Shown here: piece after piece, positions 17,950-25,192 of the stretch
How the letters are laid out: every line of letters starts with the position of its first letter
How positions within the stretch are numbered: the stretch's first letter is position 1
Assembly: GCF_033441515.1 (NCBI RefSeq)
Contig: NZ_JAWQJT010000004.1
Location: 1-64,000 of the forward strand
Length of the DNA stretch: 64,000 bases
DNA from: Amycolatopsis solani
GTDB lineage: Bacteria > Actinomycetota > Actinomycetes > Mycobacteriales > Pseudonocardiaceae
Reading direction: 5' to 3'
Notes under the pieces: model-generated
Database searches by the model: none
Told to the model about the DNA's origin: nothing
What the model saw: only the letters and a program-made list of their open reading frames with translations
Made by a program: the position numbers and the translations under genes

Positions 17950-18546
17950 GTGGCCGTGTTCAGCCGGGCGTTCCACGGGCGTCGCGAGCAGGACCCCGCC
18001 CTGCCGCCGGGTCAGTACCTCACCGAAGACTTCCCCGTCCTCTCCGCCGGGCCGACCCCGCCGGTCTCGGCCGACGACTGGTCGTTCACCGTCACCGCGG
18101 AGAGCGGCGAGCGGCACGCCTGGACCTGGGCCGAGCTGATGGCGCTGCCCGCCGAGGAACCGACCGTCGACATCCACTGCGTCACCCGCTGGTCGAAGCT
18201 CGGCACGACGTGGCGCGGTGTGTCGCTCGACGTCCTGCTGGAGGACGTCGACACCGCCGCGGACTACGTGCTGGCGCACAGCCACGGCGGCTACACCACG
18301 AACCTGCCGCTGGAGGACGTGCTCGACGGCAAGGCGTGGCTCGCCTTCGAGTTCGAGGGCGAGCCCCTGGAGCCGGTGCACGGCGGGCCCGTCCGGCTGC
18401 TCGTGCCGCACCTGTACTTCTGGAAGTCCGCGAAGTGGATCAGCGGGCTGCAGCTGATGCTCGACGACCAGCCCGGGTTCTGGGAAGAGCTCGGCTACCA
18501 CAACTACGGAGACCCGTGGCGGGAACAGCGCTACGACGGCGACTAG
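17950..18546 (+). CDS. Sulfite-oxidase-like molybdopterin oxidoreductase
   Basis: A 198-residue cytoplasmic protein with the sulfite oxidase/YedY-type molybdopterin-binding fold. The molybdenum-ligating Cys is expected in DIHCVTRWSK. Other family blocks are GVSLDVLLEDV, HSHGGYTTNLPLEDV and GPVRLLVPHLYFWKSAKWI. No Tat signal is visible, so it acts inside the cell. The GTG at 17950 follows AAAGGGG. It overlaps the ferredoxin-reductase-like gene, which suggests electron transfer between them. The substrate (a sulfoxide, sulfite or other oxo compound) cannot be told. Confidence 0.8.
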   Translation: MAVFSRAFHGRREQDPALPPGQYLTEDFPVLSAGPTPPVSADDWSFTVTAESGERHAWTWAELMALPAEEPTVDIHCVTRWSKLGTTWRGVSLDVLLEDVDTAADYVLAHSHGGYTTNLPLEDVLDGKAWLAFEFEGEPLEPVHGGPVRLLVPHLYFWKSAKWISGLQLMLDDQPGFWEELGYHNYGDPWREQRYDGD

Positions 18547-19238
18547 GCCACCGCCGGCTGACCGCCCGGCTCGTCGAGACCCGCGACGAGACGGCCACCG
18601 CGCGCACCCTGCGATTCGCCGTGCCGGGGTGGCCGGGACACCTCGCCGGGCAGCACGCCGACGTCCGGCTGACGGCCGAGGACGGCTACACCGCGCAGCG
18701 CAGCTACTCGCTGTCCGCCCCCGCCGACGGCGAGTTCGTCGAACTGACCGTGCAGCTGGTCCCCGACGGCGAGGTCTCGCCGTACCTGGTGCGGGACATC
18801 GAGGTCGGGGACGAGGTCGAGCTGCTCGGCCCGCTCGGCGGCTGGTTCGTGTGGCGGCCGGAGCAACCCGGCCCGGTCCTGCTGATCGGCGGCGGCTCGG
18901 GGATCGCCCCGCTGAGGGCGATGCTGCGAGCCCGCTCGGCGGCGAGCCCGCCGTTCCGGCTGCTCTACTCGGTCCGCACCCCTTCGGACGTCTACTTCGC
19001 CGGTGAGCTGGACAGCCCGGACGTGACCCTGCTGTACACGCGGGAAGCACCGGACGGCGTGGAGCGCACGCCGCACCGGATCGACGCGGCGGACCTGACG
19101 GCGTACGGGCTGCCGGCCGCAGAAGAACCGACCTGTTACGTGTGCGGCCCGACGTCGTTCGTCGAGACGGTGACGGGCTTGCTGATCGACGCCGGCCACG
19201 ACCCGGCCCGCGTGCGCGCCGAACGCTTCGGAGGCTGA
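18516..19238 (+). CDS. Ferredoxin/flavin reductase-like FAD/NAD(P)H oxidoreductase
   Basis: A 240-residue FNR-type flavoprotein. The FAD motif is AQRSYSLS (RxYS), the NAD(P) site is LLIGGGSGIAPLRAML, and the C-terminal CYVCGPTSFVETV is the usual Cys-Gly-Pro block. No iron-sulfur domain is attached. No ATG exists near the start; GTG at 18516 with GGAG four bases ahead gives a sensible N-terminus and overlaps the molybdoenzyme gene by 31 bases. It likely passes electrons from NAD(P)H to that partner. A small zinc-ribbon gene starts two bases after its stop. Confidence 0.8.
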   Translation: MAGTALRRRLGHRRLTARLVETRDETATARTLRFAVPGWPGHLAGQHADVRLTAEDGYTAQRSYSLSAPADGEFVELTVQLVPDGEVSPYLVRDIEVGDEVELLGPLGGWFVWRPEQPGPVLLIGGGSGIAPLRAMLRARSAASPPFRLLYSVRTPSDVYFAGELDSPDVTLLYTREAPDGVERTPHRIDAADLTAYGLPAAEEPTCYVCGPTSFVETVTGLLIDAGHDPARVRAERFGG

Positions 19239-19239
19239 G

Positions 19240-19506
19240 ATGACCGACGGACACCTCGACGGCAACGCCCTGGCCGGGCCGCTGAGCACCGTGTTCACCG
19301 CCGAGGTGACCACGGCGGTCGCGGCGTGCGCGGGCTGCGGCCGCTCGGGCCCCCTGGCGGCGGCCCGCGTGTACGGCGCCCCGATGGGTTACGTGGCCCG
19401 CTGCCCCGGCTGCGACCAGGTCCTGCTCCGCTACGCCGAAGCCCCGGCCGGCACGACGCTCGACATGCGCGGCATCGCGACGCTGCGGTTGACCACGGCG
19501 GACTGA
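19240..19506 (+). CDS. Small zinc-ribbon protein (DUF6510-like)
   Basis: An 88-residue protein with two CxxC pairs, CAGCGRSG and RCPGCDQV, which should hold one zinc. It resembles the actinobacterial DUF6510 family. Its ATG starts one base after the stop of the reductase gene, so all three genes of this trio are translationally coupled. The function of the family is not known to me; the context suggests an accessory role for the molybdoenzyme-reductase pair. Confidence 0.7.
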   Translation: MTDGHLDGNALAGPLSTVFTAEVTTAVAACAGCGRSGPLAAARVYGAPMGYVARCPGCDQVLLRYAEAPAGTTLDMRGIATLRLTTAD

Positions 19507-19567
19507 CGCACGCCGCCCGCGGCCAAGCCTGACCGGCCGGGTCCTCGACACCCGCGACAGCGGAGGG

Positions 19568-20410
19568 TCAGCGGTGCACCTGCCACTGATCGTTGGCGTG
19601 CACCACGGTGCGGGACAGGTTGGGGCACAGGAAGTTCGCCGTCGACGAGTTGGAGATCACCGAAGTGTTGCCGGTGCCCGCGGCCTGCCAGGAGCCGTTC
19701 AGCTTGATCTTGTAGCTGCTGCTTTCGATGGTCCGGCTGCCCAGCGCGGTGCAGTAGGCCGCAGTGGTGCTGCCGCCGGCGTAGATCTCGAAGATGTTCC
19801 AGCTGCGGTTGTCCTGCGACTGGTCGGTGCCGCGCTGGGTGTAGAGGGTGTCCCACCGGTTGGCGCGGTAGTTGAACAGCGACGCCGTCCACGTGTTCGT
19901 GCCGGCGTCGGTCTGCTCCACCTTGCCGTGGTAGGAATCGTGCCCGTTGACCGAGGCCACGTAGGTGGTGCGGAACGTGGCGTCGATGTTGACCGACTTG
20001 GCGACGTTCACGCCGACGCACCAGTCCCAGGCCCAGACCTGCTTGGCTCCGTTGTTGTAGGCGGTCACCAGCTCCACGCACGACCTCGGGGCCTTCATCG
20101 TCGGAGCGTAAAGGGTGTCGCCGGAGACGGTGAGGTCGCTGTAGGCCGACTGGATGGCGTCCTGCCCGGTGACCGCGCTGCCGCCGGTGTAGACGCCCCA
20201 GTCGTCGTGGATGTTGACGTCCGGGGCGCGGCGGGCGGCGTGGCCGGTCCGGATCTCCCGGAACCGGTCGGCGGCGGCGACCTGGGTGGTGCCGTCGACC
20301 GCACCGACCACGGCGGTGCCTTCCACCGCCATCGGGGCAGCCGTGGCGACCGAGGTGGCCGGCACGCTCAGAAACACCGCGGCGGCGAGCACACTAAGGG
20401 TTTTTCGCAT
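19568..20410 (-). CDS. Secreted protein of unknown function
   Basis: A 280-residue exported protein. A signal peptide covers about the first 25 residues (TLSVLAAAVFLSVPATSVA) with likely cleavage after ATAA. The mature part is rich in Gly, Ser, Thr, Asn and Trp, with predicted beta strands and four cysteines (SCVEL, DWCVG, AYCTA, FLCPN) that could form two disulfides. I do not recognise a catalytic motif; a binding or adhesin role is possible. The ATG at 20410 is preceded by AAGGAG at good spacing. It is convergent with the zinc-ribbon gene. Confidence 0.65.
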   Translation of the reverse strand: MRKTLSVLAAAVFLSVPATSVATAAPMAVEGTAVVGAVDGTTQVAAADRFREIRTGHAARRAPDVNIHDDWGVYTGGSAVTGQDAIQSAYSDLTVSGDTLYAPTMKAPRSCVELVTAYNNGAKQVWAWDWCVGVNVAKSVNIDATFRTTYVASVNGHDSYHGKVEQTDAGTNTWTASLFNYRANRWDTLYTQRGTDQSQDNRSWNIFEIYAGGSTTAAYCTALGSRTIESSSYKIKLNGSWQAAGTGNTSVISNSSTANFLCPNLSRTVVHANDQWQVHR

Positions 20411-20974
20411 CGGAACTCCTTGCCTCAAAAGGCATCGACCGGCACCGGATCCGACGCCAGGGCAGGGTTTGCCGGCCCCAGGACCGACTCGGGGCGCACG
20501 AAAAAGAGCGCGCGGGGCCGCGCGCGGATCAGCGGGGGGACGGGCGTCAGCGGACCTTTTTCGCCCGGCGGGGAACGGATTTCCCCGGCGCGCACACCGA
20601 GGTGTGGTTCAGCCGAGGCACCGCGCCGGAATATCGTCGACGGTCTTGCCGAGGGGTTTCAGTACCACACCGCCGATGCGTGGTCGAACCGCGCGGCGGC
20701 CGCGGGCACGGCAGTAGTCGTTGTCCAGCAAGGAAAAGCGGGGTCAGGGCGGAGCCGAAGCGGCGAGGCCGACGACACTGCGCCCACGAACGTTCCTTCG
20801 CCGCATCCTGGGTGCCACCTCCGGGGACGGGGGGGATATTCACCCACAAGTGTGAGAACCGGCCGACCGCGTGGTCCAGACTTTTCCCGCAACTTGTCTG
20901 ATTTTCTGTCTCTGCCGCGGAAACTCACGCCGGGGGATCGCCGCGGCAAATCCGTCGGCCGCTCTCCCGTGAGG
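20411..20974. other. Long noncoding interval
   Basis: No convincing gene is seen in these 564 bases: the open frames on both strands lack the third-position GC pattern and ribosome sites. It contains the promoter of the secreted protein gene, a terminator-like hairpin on the minus strand (20501-20525), and several short GC-rich repeats. A small RNA between the hairpin and 20974 is possible but unproven. Confidence 0.5.
20501..20525 (-). terminator. Intrinsic terminator-like hairpin
   Basis: GCGCGCG (20508-20514), a four-base loop and CGCGCGC (20519-20525) form a perfect 7-bp stem. On the minus strand it is followed by TCTTTTT. It would stop leftward transcripts before the promoter of the secreted-protein gene. 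Confidence 0.6.
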
Positions 20975-21304
20975 CTAGGACCCCTTGATCCGTTCGACGA
21001 GCTCGTCGCGGTACTCCCGCGCCGCCGGCAGCTCCGGTTCGTCGCCGGTCGCCCGCTTCAACGCGCCTTCCAGGATCTTCAGCCCCTGGCGTTCGTCGCC
21101 GCGGGCGTCCGCTTGCCTCGCGGCGTTCTCCAGGGCTCTGGCGAGCTTGGTCCGCGCCTCGGCTGCCTGGGCGGCCGTGTAGATCCGGATCCAGTTCGGC
21201 CGCGTCTGCCGATAGGTGATCTCGAAGCCGAGCATCTCGTAGAACGACGCGATCTCGTCGATGGAGGCTATCTGCTCACGCGAACAGCCCGGTCCCCCGG
21301 TCAC
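20975..21304 (-). pseudogene. VOC (glyoxalase/bleomycin-resistance) protein with internal deletion
   Basis: The reading frame starts like a VOC-family protein (SIDEIASFYEMLGFEITYRQ TRPN) and then jumps at residue 37/38 straight into WIRIYTAAQAAEARTKLARA, which looks like the C-terminal part of the same family, where GNWIRI closes the fold and a helical tail follows. Roughly 70-80 residues with the central metal or drug-binding strands are missing in frame, apparently joined at a repeated Asn (PN/GN). The N-terminus is also odd and has no clear ribosome site. Probably non-functional. Confidence 0.6.
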
Positions 21305-21324
21305 GCCGGTGGCGGCATGACGCG

Positions 21325-21714
21325 ATGGAGATGCCGCCGGATCCGGTCGAGGTCGACGTCGGCGTCCAGGCGAGCGCGGTCCGGCACCTCCTCGGCGTGC
21401 TCGACCGCACCTGGACCGGGCAGGACTCGGTCGAGTCCCTCGGCGGTGACGACCTTTCCCACGACGACGTCGCCGAAATCCTCACCAAGGTGCTCGGCAC
21501 GCCCATCCGGTACGAGCCGGGAGAACGCGCCGCCGTCAAGCGATTCCTCGCCGACCGCGGGTTCTCGGAGGCGATGGCCCAGTCCATGGTGGACATGGAC
21601 CTCGCGGCCGAACGCGGCATCAACAACGCCACGCCCCGCACTCCCGAGAACACCACCCCCACCACTTTCCGCGAATTCGCCGCGGAAACCGTCAAGCCGG
21701 CGGTGACCGCATGA
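21325..21714 (+). pseudogene. C-terminal remnant of an NmrA-like NAD(P)-binding protein
   Basis: A 129-codon open frame whose sequence (LSHDDVAEILTKVLGTPIRY, then FSEAMAQSMVDMDLAAERG and TTFREFAAE) matches the C-terminal part of NmrA/atypical short-chain dehydrogenase proteins. The Rossmann fold that should precede it is absent; only about ten codons lie before the match. It faces a deleted VOC gene across 20 bases, so the area looks like a site of gene decay. A short independent protein cannot be excluded. Confidence 0.55.
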
Positions 21715-21739
21715 CCTGATCCGCGTCGACGAGCCCGCT

Positions 21740-22486
21740 TCAGGCGATGCGGCGGCTGATCGCGAGGGCGGCGCGCTGGAGTTCGACGCCGAGGTCGGCC
21801 ACTCGGTCCTCCGGCAGGTCGGCGAACGTGCCGGTGACCTGCACCGCGGCGGCGGCTCCGCCCCGATCGGTCACCGGCGTGGCCACGGAGGCCATGCCGG
21901 GCTCGCGTTCGCCGCGGGCCTCGGAATAGCCGCGGTCCCGGATGCTCTCCAGCTCCGCGACGAACGGCTCGCGGTCCACGGCCACGGAGTTCTTCTCCAG
22001 GTACGCCAGGAAATCGGTGAGCTCCCCGCCGTCCATCTGCGCGGTCAGCGCCTTGCCCGCGCCGAGGTGCAGGGGCAGGCGCTCGCCGATCGGCAGCTCG
22101 TAGCGCAGCGGGGTCGCGCCGCCGACGCGGGCGAGCACCACCCGCGACCAGCCGATGCGCTTGAACAGCGACGCCGTCAGGCCGGTGGCGGCGGCGAGGT
22201 CCTGCAGAACGGGCTGGGCCGCGGCCAGCAGCGGGCTGGTCGTGAGGTAGGCGTGGGCGCCGAAGAGCAGACCGGCGCCGGCGCGGTACCCCTTGTCGTC
22301 CTTCTCGACCCGCCCGCGCGCCTCCAGCACGCCGAGGATGCGCTGGGTCGTGGCGATCGGCAGGTCCGCCCGGCGGGCGACCTCCGTCAGCCGCAGGGTG
22401 TGCTGGCTGGAGTCCATGACCTCGAGGATGTCGATGGCTCGCTCGAGCGAGCGCATGCTGGTCGCGGGTTTCGCCTGCTCCACCAT
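21740..22486 (-). CDS. IclR-family transcriptional regulator
   Basis: A 248-residue regulator with an N-terminal winged helix (SLERAIDILEVMDSS, then LTEVARRADLPIATTQRIL) and a C-terminal IclR effector domain (PLHLGAGKALTAQ, GYSEARGEREPGMASVATP). The ATG at 22486 is spaced well from GGAAAG; the ATG at 22495 is too close. It is the last gene of a minus-strand operon. Its upstream region holds an 18-bp sequence that is also found ahead of the first gene of that operon (26554-26571), so it probably controls itself and the operon. Confidence 0.85.
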   Translation of the reverse strand: MVEQAKPATSMRSLERAIDILEVMDSSQHTLRLTEVARRADLPIATTQRILGVLEARGRVEKDDKGYRAGAGLLFGAHAYLTTSPLLAAAQPVLQDLAAATGLTASLFKRIGWSRVVLARVGGATPLRYELPIGERLPLHLGAGKALTAQMDGGELTDFLAYLEKNSVAVDREPFVAELESIRDRGYSEARGEREPGMASVATPVTDRGGAAAAVQVTGTFADLPEDRVADLGVELQRAALAISRRIA

Positions 22487-22496
22487 GTGCCACATC

Positions 22497-22522
22497 TTTC
22501 CACACAGTGGTGAACGTTCACC
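22497..22522. promoter_or_regulatory. IclR operator copy 1 and adjoining palindrome
   Basis: TTTCCACACAGTGGTGAA (22497-22514) matches 16 of 18 bases of the sequence at 26554-26571. It overlaps a perfect 14-bp palindrome, GGTGAACGTTCACC (22509-22522), that runs into the stop codon of the cyclase gene. Both are close to the IclR start, as expected for autoregulation. Confidence 0.6.
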
Positions 22523-23495
22523 GGAGGGCGGTGGCGTTGGCCGGGGACCCGACGCCGCCGACGAGGTGCAGCGGCTTGACCGTGACCAGCGCGTCCCAGC
22601 GGTCGTGAGCCCGGCTGTCGGCCACCAGGGCGGTGAGGTTCCACAGTTCGCCGAGGGGCACGCCGAGCTTGGCGATCAGCTCCTGGTGCATCATCCCGGC
22701 GTCTTCGGGCGCGCTGGCCAGGTAGGTGTCGGTGGCGACCGGGAGCACCTCGACGGCGAACGTGTCGGTGGCGAACACCGCGACCTGGTTGTCCCACAAC
22801 CATTCCGGCAGTTCCCGGGTCTGGCGGAAGCCGGTGGCGCGGCGGGCGTCGCGGACTTCGCTTCTCACCGCCGGATCGGCGTCGAGGAACCAGCGTGCCC
22901 AGCCGGTGTGGACGAGCACCAGGTCGCCCGGCCGGACCCGCTCGTGCTGCGCGCGCAGGGCACGGTCGAGGACGTCGACGTCCAGCGCCGGTCCCCGCCG
23001 GTGGTCCAGCGGTGCGCCCTCGGCGGCGAGGAGCCCTTCGACGTCGATGAGCAGGCCGCGACCGGCGATCGGGTGCTCGGCCCAGCGCTGCACCCCGAGC
23101 GCGGGCTGCCCGGCGCGGATGTCTTCGTCGGGGACGCCGTTGTAGAACCCGTACCCGGAAGCGCGGCGGTGGCGCAGGCCGTCGACCTGCGAAGTGGCCT
23201 GCAGGTAGAAGCCGTGCAGGACGTCGTCGCGGGCTTCGGCGTGCGCGGCGAGCAGCTCGTGGCGGGGCGCCGACCGGGCGCGGGCCATCGGCGGGTCGAA
23301 GGCGTCGAGCGCGAAGTCCAGCGAGAACACCGCGCCGCGGGTCACCGTCGCCGCGGCCGCGGCGACGTGCGCCGGTCCCGCGAAGTTCGCGGTGCCGCGT
23401 TCGGGGTGCTGGTCGAACACGTGCCAGCTGGAGCCCGGCGGGACGTGCGCACCCAGTTCCGCGTAGGTGGGCACGTCCCGGCGAAGCTCAGTCAC
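22518..23495 (-). CDS. Cyclase-family metal-dependent hydrolase
   Basis: A 325-residue protein of the cyclase/kynurenine-formamidase-like fold. Blocks such as GAVFSLDFAL near the N-terminus, LVLVHTGWARWFLD and AVFATDTFAVEVLP fit the large bacterial cyclase-family hydrolases that open amide or lactone bonds. The usual HxGTHxD metal motif is not obvious; GYGFYNG stands in the corresponding area. Start GTG at 23495 overlaps the stop of the small membrane protein gene by eight bases. In this operon it may hydrolyse a ring or ester intermediate. The reaction is unknown. Confidence 0.7.
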   Translation of the reverse strand: MTELRRDVPTYAELGAHVPPGSSWHVFDQHPERGTANFAGPAHVAAAAATVTRGAVFSLDFALDAFDPPMARARSAPRHELLAAHAEARDDVLHGFYLQATSQVDGLRHRRASGYGFYNGVPDEDIRAGQPALGVQRWAEHPIAGRGLLIDVEGLLAAEGAPLDHRRGPALDVDVLDRALRAQHERVRPGDLVLVHTGWARWFLDADPAVRSEVRDARRATGFRQTRELPEWLWDNQVAVFATDTFAVEVLPVATDTYLASAPEDAGMMHQELIAKLGVPLGELWNLTALVADSRAHDRWDALVTVKPLHLVGGVGSPANATALR

Positions 23496-23754
23496 GGTCG
23501 GGGTCCTCGCGGCGGTAGGACAGGGCGAACGACAGCAGCCCGGACACCGAAGCGCCGCCGAAGGCGTAGGGAGCGAGCGCCGAGGCCCAGTGCCGGGCGG
23601 CCGTCGCGTCGCCGGCGGCGAGGGCACCGATCTGCCCGACGACGATCGCCAGGCCGGCGAGGAGGAAGAACACCACGGAAAGGGCGAACAGGGAGGTGGC
23701 GACGCGGGTCGCCGTGGCGGGCGGGTGCGTGGACTGGTTCAACGCTGAACTCAT
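23488..23754 (-). CDS. Small two-helix membrane protein
   Basis: An 88-residue protein with two hydrophobic segments, FALSVVFFLLAGLAIVVGQI and a second one around APYAFGGASVSGLLSFALSY, and a charged C-terminus RREDPDRD. It is encoded between a DctM-type permease (16 bases upstream) and the cyclase gene (8-base overlap). It may be a small partner subunit of the permease, in the position where TRAP transporters have DctQ, but it is too short for DctQ and no family is recognised. Confidence 0.6.
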   Translation of the reverse strand: MSSALNQSTHPPATATRVATSLFALSVVFFLLAGLAIVVGQIGALAAGDATAARHWASALAPYAFGGASVSGLLSFALSYRREDPDRD

Positions 23755-23770
23755 GGACCTCTTCTTCCGG

Positions 23771-25192
23771 TCAGGTGGGGAGGACGCCGACGGCGATCAG
23801 GACGCCGAGCGCGAGGATGGGCAGGCAGTAGTACTTCAGCAGCGGCAGGAACGTCTTGACCGGGTCGACCCTGGCGATGCCGGCGGCGACGTAGATCGGT
23901 GCACCCGAGGGCGGGGACGCGCCTTCGGTGGAGGCGAAGATCAGGACGGCGGCGGCCGCGACGGGCGCGGAGATGCCGGCACCGACGAGGGCGGCGACCG
24001 CGACCGGCCCGACGGCGGCCATGGTGGCGCTGGCGGTGAGCGGGATCGCGATGGCCACGACGATCACGCCGATGGCGATCGCCATGATCCACCCCGGCGC
24101 GTCGAGCCCGGACAGCACGCTCTTGAGCTGGTCGGCCAGGCCCAGCTCGGCCAGGACGTTGGAGGCGGAGAACGCGGCGACGATCGTGATGCCGATGACG
24201 CCGAAGGACGGGGCGACCTTGCCGATGGTCGACCACCAGCCGGACGCGGTGCGCGGCAGGTGCTTGCGGCCGAGGAACAGCACCAGCGCGATCATCAGGA
24301 CCGGGATCCAGGTGATCAGGCTGACCACGTCGGGCATCTCGTAGGGCTGGGCGGGCAGCTTGGTGCCGTCGGCGAGCGCGACCGGCTTCTTCAGCGCGTC
24401 CCCGACGCCGGAGTAGGTGCCCAGCGCCTCGGCGAGCGGGCCGCGGGTGAGCAGCAGCGGGATCAGGATCGGCAGGAACAGCGTCAGCGACGTCCACCCG
24501 GACCGCAGGCTGCGCCCGAACGGGACGCGGTCGCCTTCGGCGATGGGCTCGATCCCGTTGCGGCGCACCAGGAACCACGCGAGCACGATCCGGTAGCCCA
24601 GGCACCACAGGCCCGCGATGGCCAGCGGCTTGACGATCTCGTCCGCCTGCATGATGCCCTGCGCGGTGAGCCCGCCGACGAGGATGAACATCGTGGCGGA
24701 GAACGGGAAGCTGACGCCCATCCCGGCGCCGCCGGCGACCACAGTCGCGGCGAGTTCCGGCTTGACGCCGGAGCGGCGCATCCACGGCACGGTCACCGAA
24801 CCGACCGCCGCGGTGACCGCGGCGCCGACGTGGGCGATCGCCCCGAAGATGCCGCCGGCGACGGTCGCGGTGTAGACGGGTCCGCCGCGCAGCCGGCCGA
24901 GGACCGAGTTGAGCAGGTCGATCAGCTTGTCCAGCACCGGGGTCTTGGTCAGCAGGTAAGACATGAACACGAACGCGAGCCCGGCGAAGGTGACCTCTTC
25001 CTGCATGGCGTCGGCCACCGCTTCGCCGATGACCGACCACGGCGATCCGCCGTCCTCGATCCCGCCGAACACGGCGAACGCGCCCACCGCGACGAAGCCG
25101 AGGATCATCGCCTCGCCGATGTTCCTCTTGAACACCGCGTTCCACACGATGATCACGGCGACGAACGCCAGCAGCGCCCACACCCCGGTCAT
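23771..25192 (-). CDS. TRAP-type large permease (DctM-like)
   Basis: A 473-residue permease with about twelve membrane segments. Blocks such as GGIFGAIAHVGAAVTAAVG, TMAAVGPVAVAALVGAGIS and STEGASPPSGAPIYVAAGIA are typical of DctM-like carriers of organic acids. No periplasmic-type binding protein or classical DctQ gene is next to it; an 88-residue two-helix protein follows. The ATG overlaps the stop of the fusion enzyme gene by four bases (ATGA). It likely imports the acid used by the fusion enzyme and cyclase. Confidence 0.75.
   Translation of the reverse strand: MTGVWALLAFVAVIIVWNAVFKRNIGEAMILGFVAVGAFAVFGGIEDGGSPWSVIGEAVADAMQEEVTFAGLAFVFMSYLLTKTPVLDKLIDLLNSVLGRLRGGPVYTATVAGGIFGAIAHVGAAVTAAVGSVTVPWMRRSGVKPELAATVVAGGAGMGVSFPFSATMFILVGGLTAQGIMQADEIVKPLAIAGLWCLGYRIVLAWFLVRRNGIEPIAEGDRVPFGRSLRSGWTSLTLFLPILIPLLLTRGPLAEALGTYSGVGDALKKPVALADGTKLPAQPYEMPDVVSLITWIPVLMIALVLFLGRKHLPRTASGWWSTIGKVAPSFGVIGITIVAAFSASNVLAELGLADQLKSVLSGLDAPGWIMAIAIGVIVVAIAIPLTASATMAAVGPVAVAALVGAGISAPVAAAAVLIFASTEGASPPSGAPIYVAAGIARVDPVKTFLPLLKYYCLPILALGVLIAVGVLPT

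Noticed and set aside
20602..20901. Plus-strand frame of about 99 codons in the noncoding interval.
   Set aside because: Third-position composition is not that of a gene here, and there is no ribosome site or recognised motif.
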